Shown here one piece after another: positions 9,652 to 17,809 of a DNA stretch of 28,644 bases (the first letter of the stretch is position 1; every line of letters starts with the position of its first letter). Where the stretch lies: contig JBBHKE010002548.1 in assembly GCA_037447655.1 (NCBI GenBank), forward strand, positions 1 through 28,644. Direction: 5' to 3'. The notes beneath the pieces were generated by a model, which saw only the letters and a program-made list of their open reading frames with translations, had not been told where the DNA came from and ran no database searches. Origin of the DNA: Zygnema cylindricum. Taxonomy: Eukaryota; Streptophyta; Zygnematophyceae; Zygnematales; Zygnemataceae. The translations under genes were made by a program, and so were the position numbers.

Positions 9652-11646
9652 CTACTCTAAATCTAACTCATCCATATTTTGGTCTGACTCCTCTTCAACT
9701 ACACCCCCTTCCTCTCCCTCTACCCCCCCTTCCTCTTCCTCCCATGCTATCATAGCCTCCTCATAGCTAACATCCCTGGTTTGGTGTGCTAACCTCAGAT
9801 TGCTAAATACCCAAACCAGGTCATTGGCCCTCTTAGCCGTCAGTCTGTTCCGTTTTTTAGAGTGAATATGGTCATAGGTTGACCAATTCCTCTCACATGA
9901 GCTGGCAACCGAGCATTGGGCAAGGACCCTAGTTGCTACCCTCTGCAAGATAGGCGTGACAGCCCCAAACCGCTGCCACCACTTCCACCCTGGCATCATC
10001 TTAGCACAAGCTAATGTTACCTCCCTCCCAAATACACCCTCAAAACCCCTATACTTAGTTAACTCAATGTAGGCCGCAGTCTGGTCTGCCACACGCGGTA
10101 ACATCCTCTGAAGGATAGTGTGGAAGCCTTCCATGATGATTACATCGGTCTCTTGCCCATATTCAGAACTTTGGTACTCAGGATCAAGTACGAAGCCGGC
10201 TGCATGTATGGGGCTATATGCCATCCCCCATCTAGCCAACCAAGATTCTTTTAACTCCTCCAAAACGTGCACTCCTTCGGAGTTTCCTTCTCCTCCATTG
10301 GTCGATATATTATTTAAGTATTGACCAATCATGTGAAAACCATAATATACCTTCCCCACATTTGGGGCCCCTTTGTCACACTCCCTCATCAATCGTACCA
10401 CAGGCTCTGAAACTGTCACAGCTTCTTTCACTCTTATCCAAAATCCCGGGCTCAAAATGTGGCCTTTGATCTTAGTCCCCTCAACCTTGTATGCAGGCTT
10501 ACCCATCCACTGCCTATAGTCATCATCAAACATTAAACGCTCGAGGCTATCCTTCACCTCTAAAAACCTTTGGAGCATGATAAAGTTTGTCGCGAACCGA
10601 GTCTCTCCAGGTTTCAAAAGTCGGAGTGTCGAGATTTTGTTAAAGATGGATACACTCATATTGTGGTTTGTGATAAATCTTAACACCTCCTTTGCCTCTT
10701 TGACGGGTGTCGAGATAAAAGACAACTTACCCCAATCCTCCAACAACAGGTCCAAAATATGGGCAGAACATGGCGTCCATGTCAGAGAAGGGTACTTGCT
10801 CATGAGCAAAGAGGCTGCCGCTTTGTTAACAGGAGCAGAATCTGTCACAATTTGGACCACATGCTCCACCCCTACCACAAGAACTCCTTTCTCCAACACC
10901 TTACGAACATATTCGGCATCTTTACATTGCCCACTAGTGTTTTCCGCCATAAGAAACATATCCCCCTTTGGGGTGACAGCTAGAATGTTCAGGAGAGGCG
11001 TTTGGTCAACAGCTGTCCAACCATCTGATGTGACAGTGGCACCAGTGACTTTCATAGTCTCCATGTAACTCTGCAAATCGTTAGTTATCGTCGCCTTAGT
11101 CACAGTCAATAGACGAGTTCTCATGGCATCTCGGTGGGGTAACTTATAACACTCCCCTATCTCCCCGGTCAGCTTCACTGCAGCCTTGAAATAGTGGTCT
11201 TTTAATAAACTAAATGGCAAGCCATTGGCAAAGAATGCCTTGGCCCATGCTTCATCTACCTCCTTCATATTTTGCTTATTGAAAGCATCTCGGATTTTCG
11301 TCTGCACCCCTTTCACCTTGTTGCTCTGGCTAGACTCGACAAGATGGCTAGACGCGATAGCACTTCCAGTAAGTCTCTCCACAACGGATATTGTACGCTT
11401 TTTAGAGTCGTGAGAAGCCTTGTCTATTTCCATTACACTTAACTCTGCTTTCACATCATCCGGACATAATTTGCATGGCCTGATTCCTGCATTCTTCACG
11501 TTTCCTAAAAGGTGGTTCCTAATCCTGGTGGCTTGTGCATTATACTGTAATTTGCAGTACACACAAATGCACAATTTATTGTCCCCAAGTATACCACCAG
11601 TTGGAGCTACAACATGCTCCCACTCTGTTCCTCGAATCCTTGGCAT
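9652..11646 (-). CDS. hAT transposase, BED finger + DUF659 + hAT dimerisation
   Basis: A single uninterrupted 664-aa frame encodes a cut-and-paste transposase of the hAT superfamily. The N-terminus has a BED-like zinc finger (C28-x2-C31, H45, C58). Residues about 150-310 match the DUF659 type: SDGW (D208) and VTDSAPVNKA (D269) supply the first two catalytic acids, and CSAH (C293, H296) follows. GETRFAT is at 347-353. The C-terminal dimerisation block contains SSCERNW (E585, the expected third acid) and HSKKRNRLTAKRANDL. The D-D-E set is therefore intact and there is no stop or frameshift. The tail (635-664) is strongly acidic. ATG 11646 is chosen because the BED finger starts just after it. 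The protein should act in the nucleus on its own element ends, and possibly on related MITEs. Recent activity is possible but not shown. Confidence 0.95.
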   Translation of the reverse strand: MPRIRGTEWEHVVAPTGGILGDNKLCICVYCKLQYNAQATRIRNHLLGNVKNAGIRPCKLCPDDVKAELSVMEIDKASHDSKKRTISVVERLTGSAIASSHLVESSQSNKVKGVQTKIRDAFNKQNMKEVDEAWAKAFFANGLPFSLLKDHYFKAAVKLTGEIGECYKLPHRDAMRTRLLTVTKATITNDLQSYMETMKVTGATVTSDGWTAVDQTPLLNILAVTPKGDMFLMAENTSGQCKDAEYVRKVLEKGVLVVGVEHVVQIVTDSAPVNKAAASLLMSKYPSLTWTPCSAHILDLLLEDWGKLSFISTPVKEAKEVLRFITNHNMSVSIFNKISTLRLLKPGETRFATNFIMLQRFLEVKDSLERLMFDDDYRQWMGKPAYKVEGTKIKGHILSPGFWIRVKEAVTVSEPVVRLMRECDKGAPNVGKVYYGFHMIGQYLNNISTNGGEGNSEGVHVLEELKESWLARWGMAYSPIHAAGFVLDPEYQSSEYGQETDVIIMEGFHTILQRMLPRVADQTAAYIELTKYRGFEGVFGREVTLACAKMMPGWKWWQRFGAVTPILQRVATRVLAQCSVASSCERNWSTYDHIHSKKRNRLTAKRANDLVWVFSNLRLAHQTRDVSYEEAMIAWEEEEGGVEGEEGGVVEEESDQNMDELDLE

Positions 11647-11792
11647 GGCTGCGTTTACGAAAGTTCGCGGAGGCTAAAGAGAGATTTCAATGGCGGCTCT
11701 AGTGAGGCTTCAAATGCGGCTACAATGGTGGCTTCGTGTCTTCTTGGAAGAAAGGTCAAGAAGTCGAAAAAAATGGAAATGAAGTGACATCG

Positions 11793-11905
11793 TTTTTTTT
11801 TTTTTTTTTTTAATTACGTACAATTCGCTTTTCCGTACAATTTAGACCCGTACTTTCTGTACGTCCGTACAAGTACAATCCGTACAACCTGTCCGTACAC
11901 GAATA
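11793..11905. promoter_or_regulatory. T19 tract and clustered CCGTACA words upstream of the transposase
   Basis: A run of 19 T (11793-11811) is followed within 100 bp by four copies of CCGTACA, one CCGTACT and further GTAC words. The same words are frequent in the hAT MITE at 6860-6910 and 7320-7365. This may be a subterminal transposase-binding region or part of the transposase promoter; the sequence cannot decide. Confidence 0.4.
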
Positions 11906-12470
11906 CTATACGAAATTTACGAAAAGTTCAAAAAACCCTAAAAAGAATGCATAATCGTAAAAATTTTAAAATTTTAACGAATGAAACCTCTAAACTTTTT
12001 TTTGGTACTCCGCGCATAAAAATTGTAAAAAACTTCCGACATGTGCGACAGCATCTGCCTATTCTCTCACCTCGTGGAACCTTATTTATAATCACATCGC
12101 GAGGTGATTTTGTATAAAGTTTGAAAACTAGCTCGAAGATCGCGAAAGTGGGTCGTAATGCGCTAGACGACGAACTGCATTACATATAAAGTTTAAAGGT
12201 AACGCAACTTGTACGGTTGTAATTTCAATTTTTTGGTACGGCTGCGGATTTTCACATATTTTTCTAAGTTAGAGAGGAAAACAACAGAAAATAAATGTAA
12301 CTTTAGCACATGGGAAAGTGCCCTAAGTTACAATTACATGGGGCCGTACCCTTACTTTCATTGATATTAGGTTTAAGGAATAAAGTTTAAGGACACATTC
12401 ATGTAGTTATATCCACGCTAATAACGATATAGGGTGTCGTTCACCGAAATTACTTTGTTTCGTTCGAAGC

Positions 12471-12676
12471 GCGTTTACGAAAATAAAAGTCAACTGAAAC
12501 TCAATTTCTCGCGACTACCCGTACCGGCTCGTTTCCGAATAAGTATGAAATTAATGGTACATTTCCCTTATACCTTCCACGATTCCAAGAGTACAAAGTA
12601 CAATAATGTTGGATAGTATGGACAGTATAAAACTTCATTTTTGTTCGTTTTTTGCTTACCCGACCGTAACCGATTT
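12471..12676 (+). repeat. Left arm of a large diverged inverted repeat
   Basis: This ~206-bp block, beginning gcgtttacgaaaataaaagt, is the reverse complement of 14015-14219, with most bases identical. The arms enclose the TA-flanked element at 12951-13746. A following block around 12730-12815 (cggtttcggttaa, gcgacctctgc) has a direct, not inverted, counterpart at 14255-14350. The two sides are therefore rearranged copies of one element and not a simple palindrome. Confidence 0.75.
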
Positions 12677-12950
12677 TTTTTTTTTGTGAATCAACCGCTT
12701 GAATCTGCCCGACCCCCCCAATTTGGCACCCGAATCCGTTCCAGATCCGACTCGGGCGGTCGGTTAACGACCGGTTACGGTTTCGGTTAACTGTTTGCGA
12801 CCTCTGCTTTGGGGCACAAAACTAACTCGATTCAAAATATTTTCCCCAAACTGCGACCTACTTGTACAGTTATACTTTCCTGAATGCTCGAAACATTGAA
12901 ATACTAAAAAATAAAAAGGTTGTGCCCATGTAACCGGTACTTTGAAGTGG

Positions 12951-13746
12951 TACACCGCCAATCGCTATTAGAGTAAATAACGCTAATTTGGTGATTTAAA
13001 AAAAAAAAAACCTAAAATACAATCCATAATTATATTTTTTCCATTATTATAATTAGGGTTTTTTTTCAATTAACGTTAATGATGGAAGTACAATGCGATG
13101 GAAATAGTGTGGCGTACGGAGAGGGTATCTCCGTACGAAATGGTACTTTTTGAATTACAAAGGCATAAAAAGACACTTAACATTATTGCGCACACATGTG
13201 AATGTGCACTAGAAGAAAGAGACGCAAACTCGTCGACAAAAATCACGTTTTCATATGTTCGTCCATCAACCGTGTGAACAACGCGACGGCGTAAGAATTG
13301 TCAGATTTTGTACGGGTACACATATTACTGTAGACATCGAAAGGGCTGGTATTTATTATTCAGGACAACCCAAATTACAGTTATTTTTTTTACGCTTTTT
13401 ATTTCATAGTTCAAAAGTAGGTGAAAGTAGGCCCATACAATATGCCTATTGTATGCAAAACATATAATATGACCTTAAGACCCATATTGTATTCGGACCT
13501 ATTCGGACCAATTAAAACATTCGGACAAAAAATTGGACCAATTAAAACATTTGGACCAAAAAGCTTTATTTACACCGTCAAATTCGGACGATCGGACGGT
13601 CGCTGATCAAAGTAGCAATCTAAGAAGATCACATGAAAAGCCCATAACACAACTTACGATAAAGGCGCCGACCAAAGGCCTACCATAAAAACGCCTACTT
13701 TTGAACGATGATTTATTCCTTTACTCTAATAGCGATTGACGGTGTA
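12951..13746. mobile_element. TA-flanked MITE (796 bp) with CACCGYCAATCGC ends
   Basis: The left end TA-CACCGCCAATCGCTATTAGAG and the right complement ending CGGTG-TA form a terminal inverted repeat of about 25 bp with one mismatch, flanked by TA. The CACCG start and AATCGCTA core link it to the element at 6345. The interior has a perfect gtacggaga/tctccgtac hairpin near 13114, and a direct duplication of ggaccaattaaaacatt between 13503 and 13556. There is no transposase frame. Confidence 0.78.
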
Positions 13747-13910
13747 CTGTGCTATAGCTCTAGCTGTATTGGTCCACACTATTTACAAAACCGGACGTTT
13801 TGTCTGTGGCCGAAACACATCTTGATTTGATTATATGCTGTTTTTTGTTCCTCCTGACCCATCCTGTGGGCGTTAATTATGTTTTTTGATATTTGCTTAG
13901 GAGTTTTCTG

Positions 13911-14616
13911 TGGTGTTGTGTATCGAGAGCCCCTTGCCTATTTTCGACATGTGTCTTTTTTTCGACCTACCGTTAATCGATATATCGTCCCGGTATCGAG
14001 AAGGCTAAAAAAAATATCGGTTACGGTCGGGTAAGCAAAAAACGAAAAAATTGACGGTTTTGTACTGTCCATACTATCCAACATATTGTACTTTGTACTC
14101 TTAGTATCGTGGAAGGTACAAGGGAGATATACCACTAATTTTGTACTTATTCGGGTACGGGCGGGTACGGGTAGTCGCGTGAAATCGAGTTTCGGTTAAC
14201 TTTTATTTTCGTAAACGCGTATCGGGTAACGGGTAACAATTTAAGAGCGTGACATAACCCGGTCGGGCGTCGGGTACTCAGATTTTGAAAAGAAAAATTG
14301 TCGGTTTCGGTTATCTAAAATTTTGACTTTTGCGACCTCTGCGTTGGGTTGCCGGAAATTTTCAAATCCCTCCCTCCCTCCCCCCCCAAATCGCTGAACG
14401 GGAGGGGGCGGGGGGAGGAATCTTCCCAACGATTTTTCATACATTATTTCCGTACTAAAGCTGTACGGAACCCCACCTCCCACCAAATATATGGCGATAG
14501 CTTCTGTTGGTCCCAGAGTGATGTTGCTCCCAGAGTGATGTATCAGGCTCTCTGGCCGTTCGATATACGATATACCGAATATCGAGTTTATCGCGATAAG
14601 AATCTTCCCAATACTA
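13911..14616. mobile_element. Second, more decayed hAT-type MITE (706 bp)
   Basis: The left end tggtgttgtgtatcgaga resembles the 6692 element end, and the right end ...aatacta ends like the complement of TAGTGTTG. The flanking octamers gttttctg and gtttttcg agree at six of eight positions. Near the right end the words ccgttcgata and ttatcgcgataa are shared with the 6692 element at the same relative place. No coding frame with a domain is present. Confidence 0.6.
14015..14219 (-). repeat. Right arm of the large diverged inverted repeat
   Basis: Reverse-complement partner of 12471-12676. It lies wholly inside the 13911-14616 element. Confidence 0.75.
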
Positions 14617-15561
14617 GTTTTTCGGTTGTCTTTTGATTGATTAATGTTTGTTATTTTAGTAGTAATACTGCGGCGAGTTCATGCCCGTCGCCCTGAGAGT
14701 TTCATGTCATTGCTCAGTGTTGCCATTTGATTTCATATGTTATTCAATTTTTGTCAATGAATACTAATTTGTTATACCAAACGTTACCATTTTGGTAGTA
14801 ATGTACTACATGTGGTGTTAAGAATGCATAGTTCGAAGACAGAATTGGACGGAACTATACCATGGATGTATGGTGCGTTCAACAATCAGTTAATAATTTT
14901 AATTGAAGCAAAAATTAGAAGTTACTCTGATATCAAGAATATGAAATTGAAATATATTGATGGTCGAATGATTGATTGATTGATAAATTAATCCATCCCC
15001 AGTTGATGACATCCACCGAAATAGTCTGTATCGTAACCATGGTAAAGCTACAGCATCATGACGAAGTATATAAACCATCACTATCAACTACTATACTCAC
15101 TACGAACTACTGTGGTGATACTATCACTAGATTTTAACAACATTGTTTCCAGGATTCTCGATTAAACATTCTGATAAAAAAACCATAATCAGATTAAAGT
15201 TCACTACAGTAAACACATTTTAAAAAGTTACTTAGAATATAATACATATTTTAGAAAATACTAGCTAACATTTCATTTCACAAATGACACTGATTAACAA
15301 GAATTATATAAATTATTGCCTACAATAAATTTTCATCATCAAGTCGAAGCAATTAGATTCAACCACAGATTTCAAGCATGTTCAATAGTCAGTACAATTA
15401 CAAAGTCTTTCCTAATTTACTACTCTACATTGCACAATCCAAAATACGAAAAATGAATTACCTCTCGCGAAAAAGAACAAAAAAATGCCATTGTTTTACA
15501 GTTTTCTAGAACTCCAGGCTAGTATAAAATCGTACATTATCTACAAATTTCACACAAGGAT
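14617..15561. other. AT-rich sequence downstream of ARPC3
   Basis: No frame with a recognisable domain and no clear repeat. It should include the ARPC3 3' UTR at its right end, as that gene runs leftward and stops at 15562. Confidence 0.45.
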
Positions 15562-16931
15562 TCACATTGGAAGCATAATATTCATAAACTTCCGCTTCGC
15601 AAAAGCCAGCCACCATTTATTTGGTGTCCCATCTGGCAAATACAATCTTTCCAGAAGTCGTCCACTGGTTTCTTCCCGAGCTCCTTTTAAGTACATTCGA
15701 AAAAGTTCTGACAAAAGCAACATGAACGAGGACTCAATATATCAGCAGAAATTCCAAGCTTGGGAGTGGTCCGATGAGGTAGAATAACCACTTTCTTATC
15801 AAACACGGTTAGAGATAATGCACAGTAGTTTCTCCTTTTAAATGTGAAGGTCGAACTGAGCTTGGGCATGGGAGAAAGGGATTTGACCTATTGGTGTAAA
15901 AATGAAAATTAGAGCCATGATATTGAGAGATGAGTTTGGTGCTTGCAATTTTTATTCCTGAAGGATCAACATTAAAATTTCAGCAAACCCTATACCCTTT
16001 CTTCTTCCAAAATGCTCACAGACCTGTGATTATAACCACAAATACAGAGCCGAAGAGAATTAAGTCTATTTGCAGCCTCATCAATGTACTTGGTCTCTAA
16101 AGAGGATTCATGTAAAACTTTTAAGGATCTGGATAGCGATAAAATCTCGCAAGACAGTCATGCCAACGAATGACGTAAACAGCTTGACAACCTAACAAGC
16201 CAAAGCTTAAGTATACATAATTTTTCGTCACAATCAATAACAAAGAAACTCTCCATTCGGAACTCGGGAGGGCCCTTTCGGATTATTTAGGGTTCTAGGT
16301 ATACGTAAACTATGAACTCACCCGCCTCCTCTTTGGTTTCTGGAGTGCTTAACAGTCCTCCCAATGGGAATCCTGGTTCGCCTGGAATAGGAAACCGCTC
16401 CAAACCAAGGTTGATGAGAGCCTTTATTCCGTCAGCTTCTGTTTTGCAGACCTCAATTTTTTTTAGAGCCATGTTGATATATAGAGTAAGATACACAAGA
16501 AGTTTATCTGCCGGACTTTTCACCTCAAACTTTCGAAATAGTACATTTGCCCGAAAGAAATTAATCGCCTCGTCAACTATGTCCTCCTCATCTGTTGCAG
16601 ACCATGAAGCAAACGTCAAAAACAAAGTTAGGGATAATTCTAATGCAAAGCTCTCACCCAGAATCCTAATTATGTAAACAACCAGCCACTAGTCAAAAGC
16701 ACATTAGATACGAATTTAGCCAGAGGAAAACTTAGATATTTTAAGTTTCTTTAATTGTTTTAGGTCTATAGGGTTTCTAGACTGAACTAAGTCAGAAAAA
16801 CCTGTTTTGAGATGAGTTTCCTCACCTGCAGAGATTCCAGGTGGCCCTTTCACTGTGCTTCTTAAAGGAAGTAAAGGACATCCACAGGCATGTGGTACTC
16901 CCTCCACATCATCAAAGGAAGAATGGTACAC
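15562..16931 (-). CDS. ARPC3: ARP2/3 complex subunit 3 (p21-Arc), three exons, initiator exon missing
   Basis: Exons on the minus strand are 16931-16826, 16591-16322 and 15707-15562. All introns are GT-AG, with phase 1 at both junctions: gcag|gtgagg to caacag|at, and gcgg|gtgagt to gtcag|aa. The joined protein runs VYHSSFDDVEGV, ACGCPLLPLRS, DIVDEAINFFRANVLFR, SPADKLLVYLTLYIN, LGLERFPIPGEPGFPLGG, EEAELFRMYLKGAREETSGR and NKWWLAFAKRKFM. This is the full ARPC3 family pattern. With one Met added it is 174 aa, the size of the plant protein. ARPC3 is a structural subunit of the seven-protein complex that nucleates branched actin filaments in the cytoplasm. The first exon here starts at Val2 of the usual MVYHSSF, directly after an acceptor (ttctcag|gtg), so the ATG must be on a small upstream exon. 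A weak candidate is ATG 17155-17153 followed by gttcgt. The last exon is too short and start-less to be found by simple frame scanning. Confidence 0.95.
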
Positions 16932-17809
16932 CTGAGAACAAATATACCATGCTGGCGATTAAACTAAGAAGAATCAAACAAATATACAAACATACATATT
17001 TTTAATGCAGCAAAATTGTTTATTAAAATAAATAAATTGAAACGACTTAAAAAGAAGAGCCCGTTGTTTCCACCACTTCACGAGAAACACAGACTTCCGT
17101 CAGAAAAATGCAGGGAGAAGGTGAGCAGAAGCATAACATAATGAAAACGAACCATAAGGTAATTTGAATGAGATAAAGTTCAAAAGCTTTACAAGACAGC
17201 CACGTATAATCACGTTAGGCAAGCAAAGCTTTGCAAATATATGCAGAATGAAGCGTCGTCCCGAAAAAAAACTTTTGAAACCCCTAAAGTAATCTTGAAC
17301 ATTTTTAATCAACATTGGCAAACGACACGTAAAATATCTTTTAAAAATACTACGCTTGCAGATGGATGAATTCAGCAAGTTGGCCTTCCGCCCAAAAAAG
17401 TGAAGTACGTCGCTGGCTTGTACGTTTTCCAGAACCAGTACAATAGTAATCATTTTTGAACCAGAACACTGTATTTGGTCTAAATAATGACAAATTGCTT
17501 TGCAACAGCTGCAAGCTGCAGCTGAAACTAAATAAAGTACGTCTTGACTTGTTACTTTTTCCAGAATCAGTACATGGAAGTCTTTTTTTGAACCCGGCAC
17601 TATATTCAATCTAAATACTGGCAAAATCATGGATCCAAATGCAGTTTGCTTTGATGCAGAACTGCAAAGCTTCTGCTGGCTATGGCGTCAGATTTCATGA
17701 GAATTAACTTCACAATTGCGCAAAGTAAGCATGCGCTCTCTTACATTATTTCACTCTAATATATATTAAATGTCATCTTTTTCTTTTGAAGTAGTTGTTA
17801 CTTTGCAAA
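16932..17809. promoter_or_regulatory. Divergent intergenic region between ARPC3 and GT61
   Basis: ARPC3 runs left and GT61 runs right from this 878-bp stretch, so it should hold both promoters, the missing ARPC3 initiator exon and both 5' UTRs. No TATA box stands out. A 176-codon minus-strand frame at 17100-17630 has no family features and overlaps a direct duplication. Confidence 0.55.
17403..17628. repeat. Diverged direct duplication, period about 132 bp
   Basis: The block starting aagtacgtcgctggcttgta at 17403 recurs in altered form at 17535 (aagtacgtcttgacttgtta). Both copies contain ttttccagaa[c/t]cagtaca, a tttttgaacc word and [t/a]atctaaata-like sequence in the same order. Confidence 0.75.

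Larger units (their letters stand above)
8291..12327 (-). mobile_element. Minimum footprint of an autonomous hAT element
   Basis: An intact hAT transposase gene lies between two pairs of inverted repeats. The outer pair is 8294-8310 against 12308-12324 (acatgggaaa[a/g]tgccct, 16 of 17 matching). The inner pair is tagaggtttcattcgt at 8901-8916 against its exact complement at 11977-11992. These look like subterminal inverted repeats of one element of at least 4 kb. I could not find the true terminal repeats or an 8-bp target duplication, so the outer limits are minimal. Degenerate gtgacggttgtagacg-like repeats at 8405-8510 and a GA run at 8764-8786 lie in the left arm. Confidence 0.5.

Noticed and set aside
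10577-11068. 163-codon frame antisense to the hAT transposase
   Set aside because: Shadow of the transposase gene.
12060-12470. Search for the right terminal repeat of the hAT element, including tagggtgtcgttcaccg at 12430
   Set aside because: Resemblance to the TAGTGTTGTG ends is weak and no matching left end or octamer duplication was found.
17100-17630. 176-codon minus-strand frame
   Set aside because: Overlaps a diverged direct duplication in the ARPC3-GT61 spacer; composition and motifs suggest no protein.
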